From the NCBI RefSeq assembly GCF_003668875.1, contig NZ_RAWM01000024.1, positions 24,668 to 88,667 on the forward strand: 64,000 nucleotides of DNA, in the 5' to 3' direction. This DNA is from Corallococcus interemptor. Its GTDB lineage: Bacteria > Myxococcota > Myxococcia > Myxococcales > Myxococcaceae. The notes beneath the pieces are model-generated. The model had not been told where the DNA came from, made no database searches, and saw nothing but the letters and a program-made list of their open reading frames with translations. Position numbers and translations under genes: made by a program. Shown in pieces: positions 15,581 to 25,606 of the stretch; position 1 is the first letter of the stretch; every line of letters starts with the position of its first letter.

Positions 15581-17581
15581 TCAGGCGGCGGTGTCCTGTC
15601 CCCGCGCCGCCGCCACGTCCACCTGGGCCTGGGCCCCGGGCTCCCTCCGGGCCTGGGCCTTCACCAGCCGGGGCGCCAGCACCAGGGCCAGCGCCAGCGG
15701 CGCGAAGAGCATCGCCGGGAACTGGAAGCGCAGGTCCGGGTTGGGTGACAGCACCAGCCACGCGGCCGTGTTGGTGAGCGCGCACTGCATGGCCAGGAGC
15801 ACGCCGATGCTCCGCTGACGCCACAGCACGACCCCCAGCGCCGCCAGCAACAGGTACAGCGACGGCGCGGGCTGCCACATGGAGACGCGCTGCCAGCGCT
15901 CACCGATGGAGGCCTTGAGCAGCATCTGGGTGTATTCCCAGTTCAGCTTGGGGAACCAGGAGTGCGTCTTCCAGCCGAAGAAGTTCCGGTCCACCGCGTT
16001 GCCGCTCGGGTCGAACGGGCCGATGTAGAGCCTCGAATCCAGCGCCCACAGATAGCGGGTGACGCACACCCACTGGTCGAAGACGGCGTCCGGGTGGCTC
16101 TTCGCGAAGCGCCCCACCACGCCCGCCAGCTCCAGCGCGCGGCCCTCCAGCCGCTCCGGGTGCTCGAACAGCGGCGAGCCGGGCCAGATGAGCCGCCCCA
16201 CGGCCTCGCAGTCATAGAGCCGGCGCCAGTCCTCCAGCGGCATGAGGGACGTGAGCGTGCGCACGTCCTCCGGGGGCAGGGAGTCCGCGTAGTGGGCCGC
16301 GGTGCCCAGCCGGTGGATGCTCAGCACCTGCGTGAGCAGCGGCGGTGACGGCTTCACCCCCGCCGCGATGTACACCGGCCCGCGCACCAGCAGCGTCAGG
16401 CCCACGCCCACGATGGCCAGCGTGCCGCGCTGCCGGGTGCCCCGGTAGCGCCACAGCGCGCTCACCAGCAGCGGGAACGCCAGCAGCGGACCGTTGTGGC
16501 GCAGGAGGCTGATGCACGCGATGCACAGGCCCAGCCGCGCCGCGTCCTTCACCGTGAAGACGCCGGTGCGCTCCGCGCGCAGGACGATGAGCACCACCCA
16601 CAGGCACATCAGCGTGAAGGGCGCGTCCTTCCACACCGCGATGACGTTGGTGCCCAGCGCCGGAGACAGCGCGGCCCACGCCACCACGGCCCACCGCGCC
16701 CAGCCCGGCGCCTTCCAGTGGCCCAGCTCCTCCAGCACCTTGCCCATCAGCGCCGCGAACAGCAGCACCTGGAGCCCGCTCACCGCGGCCATGGAGTCGA
16801 ACGGCCCGGCGATGAGCCACAGCCACCACGTGTGGAACGGCGGGTGCCAGTTGAGGAACTCGCGCTTGACGACCTGGTCCCACTGCAGCAGCGGATCAAA
16901 CCCGATGAGCCCCGGGAAGTAGAGCGCCCACAGGAAGCCCCACGCCAGCGCGAGCGGCAGCGCGTACTTCGCCCAGCCCGCGCGGCTGCGCGCGAACGCG
17001 GCCGCCGTCCCCGTCCCGAAGCGCGCCTCCAGCAGCAGCCACAGCACGAACCACGTCCCCAGCACCATGCCCGGGTCCGCGACGTCCAGCGCCCAGAAGC
17101 CCGGCAGCAGCCGGGGAACGGTGACGGTGGCGACGCCGCCTTCGTCCACGCGCTGCTCGAACGTGAGGGGCGGGGGCTGGCCGAAGAGCAGCGGCGCCCG
17201 CATGCCCACCCACGTCACCTGGGACACGCGCCGCTCGGACATGTCCGTCAGCACCACCTCCGCGGACACGGAGCGGCGGGGCAGCGGGATGCGCACCTCC
17301 TGCATCCCCTCCGGCACGCCGTCGCCCAGCACCTGAGACAGGGCCTCCGCCGTGAGCGGCATGGACTGGGGGCCGTGGCCCTCGCGCTGGAAGGTCACGC
17401 CGCCGGTCTGCGGCCACGACACCTTCTCGTAGCGCAGCCGCAGCTCCGCGGGCGGTCCCGCCTGGTACTTGAACAACGGCCAGACCGCGAGCGCCGCGAT
17501 GAACGCGATGCCCGCGAGCCCCCCCGCCGGCAGCCTCCGCCCTCGCGGCGAAGCTGCCGTGCCCCCTGCTGACTCGGTCAT
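15581..17581 (-). CDS. Multi-pass membrane protein, GT-C glycosyltransferase-like
   Basis: 666 aa. One N-terminal membrane helix ([14 protein letters not shown]), then a soluble, probably periplasmic, beta-rich domain (about 45-165), then about ten hydrophobic segments. The central part has features of lipid-linked-sugar (GT-C) transferases and DUF6020-like proteins: [15 protein letters not shown] with acidic residues in the first loop, a WHPPFHTWW motif, [12 protein letters not shown] and LLRHNGPL. The Asp/His-containing loop could be the catalytic one. No glycan genes surround it. Likely a cell-envelope sugar transferase, but substrate is unknown. Confidence 0.7.
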   Translation of the reverse strand: MTESAGGTAASPRGRRLPAGGLAGIAFIAALAVWPLFKYQAGPPAELRLRYEKVSWPQTGGVTFQREGHGPQSMPLTAEALSQVLGDGVPEGMQEVRIPLPRRSVSAEVVLTDMSERRVSQVTWVGMRAPLLFGQPPPLTFEQRVDEGGVATVTVPRLLPGFWALDVADPGMVLGTWFVLWLLLEARFGTGTAAAFARSRAGWAKYALPLALAWGFLWALYFPGLIGFDPLLQWDQVVKREFLNWHPPFHTWWLWLIAGPFDSMAAVSGLQVLLFAALMGKVLEELGHWKAPGWARWAVVAWAALSPALGTNVIAVWKDAPFTLMCLWVVLIVLRAERTGVFTVKDAARLGLCIACISLLRHNGPLLAFPLLVSALWRYRGTRQRGTLAIVGVGLTLLVRGPVYIAAGVKPSPPLLTQVLSIHRLGTAAHYADSLPPEDVRTLTSLMPLEDWRRLYDCEAVGRLIWPGSPLFEHPERLEGRALELAGVVGRFAKSHPDAVFDQWVCVTRYLWALDSRLYIGPFDPSGNAVDRNFFGWKTHSWFPKLNWEYTQMLLKASIGERWQRVSMWQPAPSLYLLLAALGVVLWRQRSIGVLLAMQCALTNTAAWLVLSPNPDLRFQFPAMLFAPLALALVLAPRLVKAQARREPGAQAQVDVAAARGQDTAA

Positions 17582-17635
17582 TCCTGCACTCCTGAAACCA
17601 TGGCGGGTCCCCCCCGGCCGGGTCCTTCGCGCTGC

Positions 17636-19264
17636 CTAGCTGCCCGTGGCGCCGGTGAGCCCCGGCCGCAAGAGCGGGGCCTCGGAGACGAACTTCAGCT
17701 CCGGGTGCTTCTCCTCGGCGTGCTGGAGCGCCCAGTCGTCACGGAAGAGCACCAGGGGCAGCCCGTCGCGGTCCTGCACCGTCTGACGGTTGCCTTCCCA
17801 GTCGAACTGCTTCGGGTCGAAGTTCTGGCCCACCACCCAGCGGGCGTGGCTGAAGGGCAGCCGGTCCAGGGCGATCTTCGCGCCGTACTCGTGCTCCAGG
17901 CGGTACTGCAGCACCTCGAACTGGAGCGCGCCCACCACGCCGACGATGGGGTCCTTCATGCCCATGGAGAGCTGCTGGAAGATCTGCACCGTGCCCTCTT
18001 CGGACAGCTGCTCCAGGCCCTTCTCCATCTGCTTGCGGCGCAGGGGGTCCTTGGAGCGCACGATGGCGAAGAACTCCGGGCTGAAGCGCGGCACGCCTTC
18101 GAAGAGCACGTCCTGCGAGCCTTCCGCCAGCGAGTCGCCGATGCGGTACTGCCCCGGGTCGAACAGGCCGATGACGTCCCCTGGCCACGCGTCTTCAATG
18201 GACGTGCGCTCGGCGGCCATGAACTGGCTGGGCTTGGCGAGCCGCACCTCCTTGCCCAGGCGCGAGTGGAAGGCGTTCATGCCCTTCACGTAGCGGCCGG
18301 ACACCACGCGCATGAACGCGATGCGGTCGCGGTGCGCGGGGTCCATGTTCGCTTGAATCTTGAAGACGAAGCCCGCGAACTTCGGGTTCGTGGGCTCGCG
18401 CGGGCCCTGCGTGGTGGGGCGCGACGTGGGCGCGGGCGCCAGGTCCAGGAACGCGTCCAGGAAGGGCCGCACGCCGAAGTTGGTCATCGCGCTGCCGAAG
18501 AACATGGGCGACAGCTGGCCCGCGTCCGACTTCTCGCGCGTGAACTCGTCCCCGCCGATGTCGAGCAGCTCGATGTCCTCGCGGAGCTTCGCCAGCTCGT
18601 TCTCCGTGAGGACCGTCTTGATCTCCTCCGAGTCGATGGGCACCGAGCGCTCCGCCACTTCCGACTCGCCGTGCGAGCCCTCCGCGGAGAACACGTGCAC
18701 CACGCGCGCCTGCCGGTCGTAGACGCCGCGGAACTCCGGCCCCATGCCAATGGGCCAGTTCATCGGGTACGAGCGGATGCCCAGCACCTGCTCCAGCTCG
18801 TTCATCAAATCGAGCGGCTCACGGCCGAAGCGGTCCAGCTTGTTGACGAAGGTGAAGATGGGGATGCCGCGCATGCGGCACACCTTGAAGAGCTTCTTCG
18901 TCTGGGGCTCCACGCCCTTCGCCGCGTCGATGAGCATCACCGCCGCGTCGGCTGCGGAGAGCGTGCGGTAGGTGTCCTCGGAGAAGTCCTGGTGGCCCGG
19001 GGTGTCCAGCAGGTTCACCGCGTGGTCGCGGTAGCTGAACTGGAGCACGGACGACGTGACGGAGATGCCGCGCTCCTTCTCCAGCTCCATCCAGTCGCTG
19101 GTGGCGTGCCGCCGCGCCCGCTTGGCCTTCACGCTGCCGGCCAGGTGGATGGCGCCGCCGTAGAGCAGCAGCTTCTCCGTCAGGGTTGTCTTTCCCGCGT
19201 CGGGGTGGGAGATGATGGCGAAGGTCCGTCGCCGGGCGACCTCCCTCTCGAGCTCGTTGGCCAT
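17636..19264 (-). CDS. prfC: Peptide chain release factor 3
   Basis: GTPase that recycles RF1 and RF2 from the ribosome after termination. G1 SHPDAGKTT, switch [10 protein letters not shown], and G4 NKLDR are all intact; the RF3-specific [10 protein letters not shown] and the MNWPIGMG stretch are present. Length 542 aa fits the family. The open frame continues upstream to 20239 across other genes; ATG 19264 ([22 protein letters not shown]) matches the conserved RF3 start. A TAGTTG hexamer ends 10 nt before this ATG. Divergent from ridA. Confidence 0.96.
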   Translation of the reverse strand: MANELEREVARRRTFAIISHPDAGKTTLTEKLLLYGGAIHLAGSVKAKRARRHATSDWMELEKERGISVTSSVLQFSYRDHAVNLLDTPGHQDFSEDTYRTLSAADAAVMLIDAAKGVEPQTKKLFKVCRMRGIPIFTFVNKLDRFGREPLDLMNELEQVLGIRSYPMNWPIGMGPEFRGVYDRQARVVHVFSAEGSHGESEVAERSVPIDSEEIKTVLTENELAKLREDIELLDIGGDEFTREKSDAGQLSPMFFGSAMTNFGVRPFLDAFLDLAPAPTSRPTTQGPREPTNPKFAGFVFKIQANMDPAHRDRIAFMRVVSGRYVKGMNAFHSRLGKEVRLAKPSQFMAAERTSIEDAWPGDVIGLFDPGQYRIGDSLAEGSQDVLFEGVPRFSPEFFAIVRSKDPLRRKQMEKGLEQLSEEGTVQIFQQLSMGMKDPIVGVVGALQFEVLQYRLEHEYGAKIALDRLPFSHARWVVGQNFDPKQFDWEGNRQTVQDRDGLPLVLFRDDWALQHAEEKHPELKFVSEAPLLRPGLTGATGS

Positions 19265-19384
19265 GATCCGAGGCCAACTATCACGGGCGGTCGTTCCTTG
19301 CAGCTGTGCAAGCAGCGCCAGGAGGTCCGGCCGGGCTCCGGCCCTCCGGGGCAGCCCTCCCTCAGGCCCACATCGGAGCACGCC

Positions 19385-19783
19385 ATGCAGCGCATCCTCC
19401 ATGCCACGGGCACCCCCTGGGAGCCCCGGGTGGGCTACTCGCGGGCGGTCCGCACGGGCCCCTTCGTGTCCGTCTCCGGCACCACCGCCACGGACGCGGC
19501 CGGCCAGCTCGTGGGTGAAGGGGACGCGTACCGGCAGGCCGCCCAGGCGCTGTCCAACATCCGGGCCGCGCTGGAGGCGGTGGGCGCCCGGGTGGAGGAC
19601 GTGGTGCGCACGCGCATGTACGTCACCGACATCTCCCGCTGGGAGGAGATTGGCCGCGCCCATGGGGAGGTGTTCTCGGCCATCCGCCCCGCCACCTCCA
19701 TGGTGGAGGTGAAGGCGCTCATCGACCCTCGGATGCTGGTGGAAATCGAAGCGGACGCGGTGGTGGCGTCCGCCCTGCCCTGA
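19385..19783 (+). CDS. RidA-family enamine/imine deaminase
   Basis: Small trimeric protein of the YjgF/YER057c/UK114 family, which hydrolyses reactive enamines such as 2-aminoacrylate. 132 aa. Visible family features: [13 protein letters not shown] near residue 25, the [11 protein letters not shown] core with the conserved Arg, and a final IEADAVV strand. The start is fixed by GGAG 6 nt upstream of ATG 19385; a much longer in-frame reading is antisense to prfC and was dropped. Followed 63 nt later by the HhH protein gene. Confidence 0.92.
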   Translation: MQRILHATGTPWEPRVGYSRAVRTGPFVSVSGTTATDAAGQLVGEGDAYRQAAQALSNIRAALEAVGARVEDVVRTRMYVTDISRWEEIGRAHGEVFSAIRPATSMVEVKALIDPRMLVEIEADAVVASALP

Positions 19784-19846
19784 CGCCGCCCGGCGCGTGC
19801 CCGTGGGGTGGCCGTCCTCCCGGTGAGTCCCTACCTTCCAGGTACC

Positions 19847-20752
19847 ATGGGCGTCGAATGGAAGAGCAACATCGACATCGCTGACGCGCTGGAGCGGGTG
19901 GCGGACCTGCTGGAAACGCAGGACGCGATGCCCTTCCGGGTGGGGGCCTACCGCAAGGCGGCGGCGACCATCGCGAACTGGCCGGACTCGGTGGCGCAGC
20001 TGCTGGCGGCCGAGGGCGAGGCAGGCCTGCGGGCGCTGCCCGGCGTGGGCAAGAGCATCGCGGGGACGGTCGCGGAGCTGGTGCGCACGGGACACGTGGG
20101 GCTGCTCGAGCGGCTGGAGGGTGAGTCGTCCCCCGAGAGCCTGCTCGCCAGCGTGCCCGGCATCGGGCCGGAGCTGGCGAAGCGCATCCACGAAGAATTG
20201 GGCATCACGACGCTGGAGGCGCTGGAGCTGGCCGCGCACGACGGACGGCTGGAGCGCGTGGAGGGCTTCGGCCCCCGGCGCGCGGAGCAGGTACGCGAGG
20301 TGCTGGCGGCGCGGCTAAGCCGCAACCGGCGGGAGCGCGAGCGGGCGAGGACCCACGCGGGAGAGGACGAGCCGCGCCCGACGGTGGCGCTGCTCCTGCG
20401 CGTGGACGCGGACTACCGGCGCAGGGCGGAGGCCGGGGAGCTGAAGCGCATCGCGCCCAAGCGCTTCAACCCCTCCGGAGAGGCCTGGCTGCCGGTGATG
20501 CGCGAGCACGCGGACGACTGGAACTTCCGCGCGCTCTTCTCCAACACGGCGCTGGCGCACCAGCAGAACGCCACGGACGACTGGGTGGTCATCTATTACG
20601 ACCAGGACGACGTGGAAGGCCAGTACACGGTGGTGACCTCCCACGTCGGGCCGCTCAAAGGCAGACGTGTGGTGCGAGGGCGCGAGGACGAATGCCTCGC
20701 GCACTACGCCCGCGAGGACGCGGCCCACGAAGCGCCGCACGCGGGGGCCTGA
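19847..20752 (+). CDS. Helix-hairpin-helix protein resembling the N-terminus of DNA polymerase X
   Basis: 301 aa. Residues 5-65 match the 8-kDa lyase-like domain of bacterial PolX (ADLLETQDAMPFRVGAYRKAA); HhH motifs follow at LRALPGVGKSIAG, ASVPGIGPELAKRI and VEGFGPRRAEQV. After about residue 165 the polymerase palm and PHP domains are absent. Instead there is a basic linker (LSRNRRERERARTH) and an unrecognised C-terminal domain with WLPVMREHADDWNFRALFSN and WVVIYYDQDD. It probably binds DNA ends or gaps. TACCTT ends 9 nt before the ATG. Convergent with the kelch gene. Confidence 0.78.
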   Translation: MGVEWKSNIDIADALERVADLLETQDAMPFRVGAYRKAAATIANWPDSVAQLLAAEGEAGLRALPGVGKSIAGTVAELVRTGHVGLLERLEGESSPESLLASVPGIGPELAKRIHEELGITTLEALELAAHDGRLERVEGFGPRRAEQVREVLAARLSRNRRERERARTHAGEDEPRPTVALLLRVDADYRRRAEAGELKRIAPKRFNPSGEAWLPVMREHADDWNFRALFSNTALAHQQNATDDWVVIYYDQDDVEGQYTVVTSHVGPLKGRRVVRGREDECLAHYAREDAAHEAPHAGA

Positions 20753-20761
20753 CTCAACGGC

Positions 20762-22933
20762 TCACGGCGCCGGTGAGTACACGTCCACCGCCACGCGCGC
20801 GCCGCCGCTTCCACTGCCGCCCGCGACGAGCACCCGGCCCGAGGGCAGCAGGGCCAGCCCGTGGTGCGTGTTGCGCGTGGAGAGGATGCCCGCGGGCGTC
20901 CATGCGTTCATCGCGGCGTCATACACCTCCGCGGAATCGAGCACGCCCAGCCCCGAGCCGCCCTCCCCCGTCACCACCAGCACGCGCCCCGTGGGCAGCA
21001 GCGTGGCGTGCGGCAGGTAGCGCGGCATGCTCATGGGCGCCACGGTCTTCCAGGTGCCGTGCGCCACGTCGTACAGCTCCGCCGAGCGCAGCGGTCCATC
21101 CACGCCCCAGCCGCCCGCCACCAGCACCTGGCTGCCATTGCCCAGCGGCACCGCGATGTGGCCGTAGCGCGCCACCGCCATGGACGCCGTGGGCCTCCAC
21201 GTCCCCGTGGCCGGGTCATACAGCTCCGCGCTCGCGGTGATGGCGTCCGTCCCCGTGGAGCCGCCGCCCATCACCAGCACCTCGCCCGAAGGCAGCGCCA
21301 CCGCCGCGTGGTACGTGCGCGCGCGCGCCAGGGTCCCCGTGGGGCTCCAGGTGCCCGTGGCCGGGTTGAACAGCTCCGCGCTCGCGAGCGTGGAGGCGGT
21401 GCTCGCGCCCGACGCGCCTCCCGTCACCAGCACCTTGCCGGAATTCAGCAACGTCGCGGTGTGACGGGCCCTCCCCGTCACCAGGCTTCCCACCTGGGTC
21501 CAGGTGTCCGTGGCGGGCGCGTACACCTCCGTGGCGGACAGCCACGTGGACGCATCCTGCTGCCCGCCGCTCACCAGCACGCGGCCATCCCCCAGCGGCG
21601 TGGCCGAGTGCAGGAAGCGCGCGGAGCTCAGCGCGGCGGTGTCCCGCCAGGTGTTCGCCGCCTCGTCGTACAGCGCGGCCCCGGACAGCGCGCCGCCCGA
21701 GGTCGACACACCGCCCGCGATCAACACGTGTCCCGTGTTCAGCCGCGTGGCGGTGAGCTGCGAGCGCGCGGTGCCCAGGCTCGCGGCCGTGCTCCACGGC
21801 AGGACGGACGGGCGGTAGCGCTCCGCGGAGGCACTGCGCGAGCCCGCCTGGGGCACGCCGCCCAGCACCAGCACCTCTCCCGACGCGAGCAGCACGGCGG
21901 CGTGGCTGATGCGGCGCGACGACATCGTCGCCGTCTCCGTCCAGGTCCCGGTAGCCGGCGTGTAGAGCGCGGCGCGGTCCAGGTAGGGCTGCCCGCCCGT
22001 GGAGCCACCCGTCACCAGCACCTGCCCGGAGGTGAGCAGCGTCGCGGTGTGGAAGACGGACTGGAACGGCAGCGAGCCCTGGGACGTCCACGTGCCGGTG
22101 CCCGGGTCGAACAGCTCGGAGGTCTCCGTCGCGAGGCTGCCCGCGAACCCGCCCGCCACCAGCACCTGCCCGGAGGTGAGCAGCGTCGCCGTGTGCCCCA
22201 TGCGCTGGGTGACCATGCGGCCCACCGCCGTCCACTCGCCCGTCGCGGGGTCATAGCGCTCCGCCGTCGCGAGCACGTCCCCGTTGGCGCTGTCCCGGCC
22301 GCCCGTCACCAGCACCCGTCCATCCGGCAGCAGCGTCGCCGTGTGGCCCAGCCGGGCCGCGCTCATCCGGCCGGTGACGGTCCAGGTGTTGTTCGCGGGG
22401 GAGTAGAGCATCGCGCTGGACAGCGCGTTGCCAAAGCCGCTGTCGCCGCCCGTCACCAGCACCCGGCCATCCGGCAGCAGCGTCGCGGTGTGCTGGGAGC
22501 GGGGCAGGTCCAGTCCCGTCGCGGCGGACCAGCCGTTGGTGTCCGGGTCGAACAGCTCCGCGCCAGCCGAGCCCAGCACGGAGGTGCCGCCGCCCACCAT
22601 CAGCACCTTGCCGGAGGACAGCAGCGTGGCGGTGTGGCGCTGACGGCTGGTGCCCATGGCGCCCAGCGAGAACCAGCGGTTGGTGCGCGGATCATACAGC
22701 TCCGCGGCGGACGTCCCTCCACCCGCGACGAGCACGTAGCCCGAGCGCAGCAGGGTGGCGGTGGCGTCCACGCGCACGGAGGCCATGGTGCCGGCGCTGT
22801 TCCACGCGGACGTGTCCAGGCGCGAGGTGGACGTGGACGTGGAGGCAATGGAAGACGGTGCTTCAGGGGCACAGGCTGTCGCGCACGCAAGCGCGAGCGC
22901 GGCCAGCAGGCCGTGGAAACGGATACGGATCAT
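20762..22933 (-). CDS. Kelch-repeat lipoprotein (14 repeats)
   Basis: 723 aa. Signal peptide with lipobox-like ACATAC. From about residue 45 there are 14 kelch-type repeats of roughly 45-50 residues, each beginning with a HTATLLxSGxVLVxGG phrase and ending LYDPATGTW. This would fold as two six- to seven-bladed beta propellers. Such proteins are common on myxobacterial surfaces; roles in adhesion or carbohydrate binding are only inferred. Codon usage is uniform throughout, and the repeats have diverged at DNA level. Confidence 0.88.
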   Translation of the reverse strand: MIRIRFHGLLAALALACATACAPEAPSSIASTSTSTSRLDTSAWNSAGTMASVRVDATATLLRSGYVLVAGGGTSAAELYDPRTNRWFSLGAMGTSRQRHTATLLSSGKVLMVGGGTSVLGSAGAELFDPDTNGWSAATGLDLPRSQHTATLLPDGRVLVTGGDSGFGNALSSAMLYSPANNTWTVTGRMSAARLGHTATLLPDGRVLVTGGRDSANGDVLATAERYDPATGEWTAVGRMVTQRMGHTATLLTSGQVLVAGGFAGSLATETSELFDPGTGTWTSQGSLPFQSVFHTATLLTSGQVLVTGGSTGGQPYLDRAALYTPATGTWTETATMSSRRISHAAVLLASGEVLVLGGVPQAGSRSASAERYRPSVLPWSTAASLGTARSQLTATRLNTGHVLIAGGVSTSGGALSGAALYDEAANTWRDTAALSSARFLHSATPLGDGRVLVSGGQQDASTWLSATEVYAPATDTWTQVGSLVTGRARHTATLLNSGKVLVTGGASGASTASTLASAELFNPATGTWSPTGTLARARTYHAAVALPSGEVLVMGGGSTGTDAITASAELYDPATGTWRPTASMAVARYGHIAVPLGNGSQVLVAGGWGVDGPLRSAELYDVAHGTWKTVAPMSMPRYLPHATLLPTGRVLVVTGEGGSGLGVLDSAEVYDAAMNAWTPAGILSTRNTHHGLALLPSGRVLVAGGSGSGGARVAVDVYSPAP

Positions 22934-23050
22934 CGAGGGGGGAGGTCCTTCACTTCGAGGGGGATGCGGCCTACGGCCGCCAGGGGGGCGGCCCTTAACC
23001 CAGACGCAGGAAAGACAACAGCGGAATCCCTATCAGCCAGACTCCACGGG

Positions 23051-23056
23051 TATAAT
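23051..23056 (+). promoter_or_regulatory. Consensus -10 box of the MBL lipoprotein, leaderless geometry
   Basis: TATAAT, a perfect -10, ends 8 nt before ATG 23065. No Shine-Dalgarno lies between, so the start of transcription would be within about two bases of the ATG. No clear -35 was found. Confidence 0.5.
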
Positions 23057-23064
23057 CTGGCTTC

Positions 23065-23982
23065 ATGCGACTGTTCCTCGCCGCCGTGTTGAGTTCGTTC
23101 CTGTGGGGCTGTGGCGCCACCCAGCCCGTCGTCGCGACGCACTACCGCTCCCATTCCCTCCAGGAGCAGGGCGACCTCCGGGTCGGCGGATACATCTCCT
23201 CCGAGTGGTCACTCCAGACCGCTTCGTACTGGCTTGAAGGACCGGAGGGCCTGGTCCTCATCGACACGCAATTGCTGCCCTCCGCGCTGCGCAAGGAGCT
23301 GGCGTTCGCGAAGGACGTCACCGGCAAGGAGCCCAAGCTCGCCATCGTCCTGCACGCGAACCCGGAGAGCTTCAACGGCACGGCCCTGCTCCAGGAGCTG
23401 GGCGTCCCGGTCGTCACCTCCGGCCCGGTGCGCGAGCGCATCCCCGCGGTCCACGAGAAGTGGGCGCCGTCCCTCTTCAAGCAGTACTGGAATGGCCGCT
23501 ACCCCCGGGAGCTCGTGCTCGCGGACAGCTTCGGCGACAGCACCCGCGAATTGAGCGCGGCCGGAGTGACGCTCAAGGCCCACGTCCTGGGCGCGGGCTC
23601 CAGCGCGGCCCACGTCGTCGTGGAGTGGGAAGGCCACCTCTTCACCGGAGACCTGGTGGCCCGGGACACGCATAACTGGTTCGAGGGCGGCGACACCACG
23701 GAATGGCTCCAGCGGCTGGAAGAGCTGCGCGCCCTGAAGCCGAAGTGGATCCACCCGGGACGCGGCCTGCCCGGCGGGCCCGAGCTGCTGGACGCCCAGG
23801 CCGCCTACGTCCAGGCCGTGCGGGAGGAAGTCACCCGCGAGCGCCACGCGGAGCATCCCAGCAGCGACCCGCTGGCGACCGTGGAGGCCCGGCTGAAGGC
23901 GCGCTACCCCGGCTACGCCTACGACAAGCTCCTGCTCCACGTGGTGCGCGCGGAGTGGGCCCGGCAGGCGCGCAGGCCTTGA
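23065..23982 (+). CDS. Lipoprotein with metallo-beta-lactamase-like fold and degenerate metal site
   Basis: 305 aa. Signal peptide with a lipobox-like FLWGC. The body follows the MBL order: SLQTASYWLEGPEGLVLIDTQ (strands and first Asp), then where HxHxDH is expected it reads LHANPESFNG (about residue 95), then SSAAHVVVEW, GDLVARDTHNW with a conserved Asp, and KWIHPGRG with a late His. Two of the usual zinc ligands are therefore missing, and the site may hold one metal or none. Similar degenerate members occur in other proteobacteria. Promoter suggests leaderless expression. Confidence 0.75.
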   Translation: MRLFLAAVLSSFLWGCGATQPVVATHYRSHSLQEQGDLRVGGYISSEWSLQTASYWLEGPEGLVLIDTQLLPSALRKELAFAKDVTGKEPKLAIVLHANPESFNGTALLQELGVPVVTSGPVRERIPAVHEKWAPSLFKQYWNGRYPRELVLADSFGDSTRELSAAGVTLKAHVLGAGSSAAHVVVEWEGHLFTGDLVARDTHNWFEGGDTTEWLQRLEELRALKPKWIHPGRGLPGGPELLDAQAAYVQAVREEVTRERHAEHPSSDPLATVEARLKARYPGYAYDKLLLHVVRAEWARQARRP

Positions 23983-23997
23983 AGCTTCGGTGAGGCC

Positions 23998-24795
23998 TCA
24001 GCTGCTGGCGGACGTGTAGTGGCGGATGGACATCAGCCACACCCACCGCGCCACCGACGCGAAGGCCACCGAGCCCACCACCGCGCCCACGAGCCACGTC
24101 CAAGGCAGCCGGCCCAGCAGCGCGAGCGCGGGGAAGGTGGTCATCAGCGCCAGCGGGATGATGAACGTGAAGACCCACGACAGCGAGCCCCGGAACACCG
24201 AGGACGGCCAGCGGGCGGCGTCGAAGATGGACGTGAACAGGTACGTGAGGTTGTCCACCTTCACCACGAAGAAGGCCGCGCTCACCACGAGGATCCACAT
24301 CGAGTAGAGGATGAGCATGCTCGTCGCCAGCAGCACCAGCGACGCGAAGATGCCCGGCAGCGACGGCCATCTGCCCAGCGACACGAACGCGTAGACGAAC
24401 AGCCCCACGCCGGACAGCACGTTGACCGCGCGCCACGGCAGGAAGCGCTGCGTGGACACCAGGAACTGCGCGTCCGCGGGCTTGAGCAGCACGAAGTCCA
24501 GCGTGCCCTTGCGGATGTGCTCCACCATGCCCGTGAGGCTGGGGCTGATGGCGCCCTCCAGCACGCCCTGCAACAGCGTGAACCAGCCCACCACCAGCAG
24601 CGACTCCTGGAACGTCCAGCCCTCGATGCTGGGCCGCGCGCCGAAGACGACGAACAGCGGCGCCAGCGCGGTGAACGTCCACGCCAGCGACGTCAGCCCC
24701 TCCGCCAGGAAGTCCGCGCGGTACTGCAGCGCCAGCAGCCCGGAGGCCTTCAGCTGCACGCCCAACAGCCGCAGGTAGCGCTTCACGTTCACCAC
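23998..24795 (-). CDS. ABC-2 type permease (second of the pair)
   Basis: 265 aa, six hydrophobic segments, of the ABC2_membrane_6/DUF990 type. GVLEGAISPSLTGMVEHIRKGTLDFVLLKPAD is the typical intracellular loop that contacts the ATPase. GTG start; GGAGGG ends 8 nt upstream and includes the stop codon of the preceding permease. With the two upstream genes it forms an exporter; substrate unknown. Confidence 0.85.
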   Translation of the reverse strand: MVNVKRYLRLLGVQLKASGLLALQYRADFLAEGLTSLAWTFTALAPLFVVFGARPSIEGWTFQESLLVVGWFTLLQGVLEGAISPSLTGMVEHIRKGTLDFVLLKPADAQFLVSTQRFLPWRAVNVLSGVGLFVYAFVSLGRWPSLPGIFASLVLLATSMLILYSMWILVVSAAFFVVKVDNLTYLFTSIFDAARWPSSVFRGSLSWVFTFIIPLALMTTFPALALLGRLPWTWLVGAVVGSVAFASVARWVWLMSIRHYTSASS

Positions 24796-24799
24796 CGCC

Positions 24800-25606
24800 C
24801 TACCCTCCGAACGCCGCGAAGCGCGCCAGGCCCCGCCGCCACACGGCCATGGACACCACGCCCAGGCCCGCCACCCACGCCCACTGCGCTCCCAGCAGCG
24901 CCCACGCCTCCCTCGCGCCGTGCGCCCCCGTCAGCAGCTCCACCGGCAGGCCCATCTGGTAGCGGAACGGCAGCCACTCGATGACCGTGCGCACGCCGGG
25001 CGGGAAGAACTCCACCGGGAACATGTACCCGGAGCAGACGAAGAACAGCACCATGTAGACTTCCATCAGCTTCTGGCTGCTCTCCAGGAACAGGCTCAGC
25101 GTGCCCAGCAGCACGTTCAGATAGAACGTGATGAGCCACGCGCCCACGATGCCCAGCGCGAACAGGCCCCAGCCTCCCAGCGACGTGGGAACGGCCCGCT
25201 CGGCGCCCGCCGCCCACACGCTGATGCCCAGCACGGGCAGCACGATGGCGACGCGCAGCGGGATGCCCGCCAGCACCTCCGTCGCGTACGCCAGCAGTGG
25301 GGAGATGGGCCTGAGCAGCCGCATGGCCAGCGTGCCCTGCTTCACCTCGTAGCTGACCAGCCACGCCACCCAGGAGCTGGTCATCTGCCGCACGCAGAAG
25401 GCCGCGAGGAAGTAGCCCGTGAACTCCGCCTGCCCGAAGCGGCCCACCGCCCCGCCTCGCGCCACCGCCGACCACAGGGCCAGCATGATGAGCGGCATGG
25501 TGGTGGCCAGCACCCAGATGACCATCTCCGCGCGGTAGGCCACCGCCTCGGAGAAGCCGATGCGCAGCATCGTGGGCAGCGCCTTGAGCGACGTGCGCAG
25601 GCTCAC
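24800..25606 (-). CDS. ABC-2 type permease (first of the pair)
   Basis: 268 aa, about six membrane segments, with the coupling helix VSYEVKQGTLAMRLLRPISPLLAYA. GTG start overlaps the TGA of the ATPase gene (GTGA), so translation is coupled. The longer open frame, back into the ATPase gene, is not used. The two permeases are related to each other and probably form a heterodimer. Confidence 0.87.
   Translation of the reverse strand: MSLRTSLKALPTMLRIGFSEAVAYRAEMVIWVLATTMPLIMLALWSAVARGGAVGRFGQAEFTGYFLAAFCVRQMTSSWVAWLVSYEVKQGTLAMRLLRPISPLLAYATEVLAGIPLRVAIVLPVLGISVWAAGAERAVPTSLGGWGLFALGIVGAWLITFYLNVLLGTLSLFLESSQKLMEVYMVLFFVCSGYMFPVEFFPPGVRTVIEWLPFRYQMGLPVELLTGAHGAREAWALLGAQWAWVAGLGVVSMAVWRRGLARFAAFGG

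Noticed and set aside
17600..19384. Upstream extension of ridA antisense to prfC
   Set aside because: RidA proteins are about 130 aa; a Shine-Dalgarno sits at 19375 and the extension has no known domain.
19265..20239. Upstream extension of prfC (total frame 867 aa)
   Set aside because: It runs antisense through ridA and the HhH gene; conserved RF3 starts at MANELERE and a TAGTTG box fits that start.
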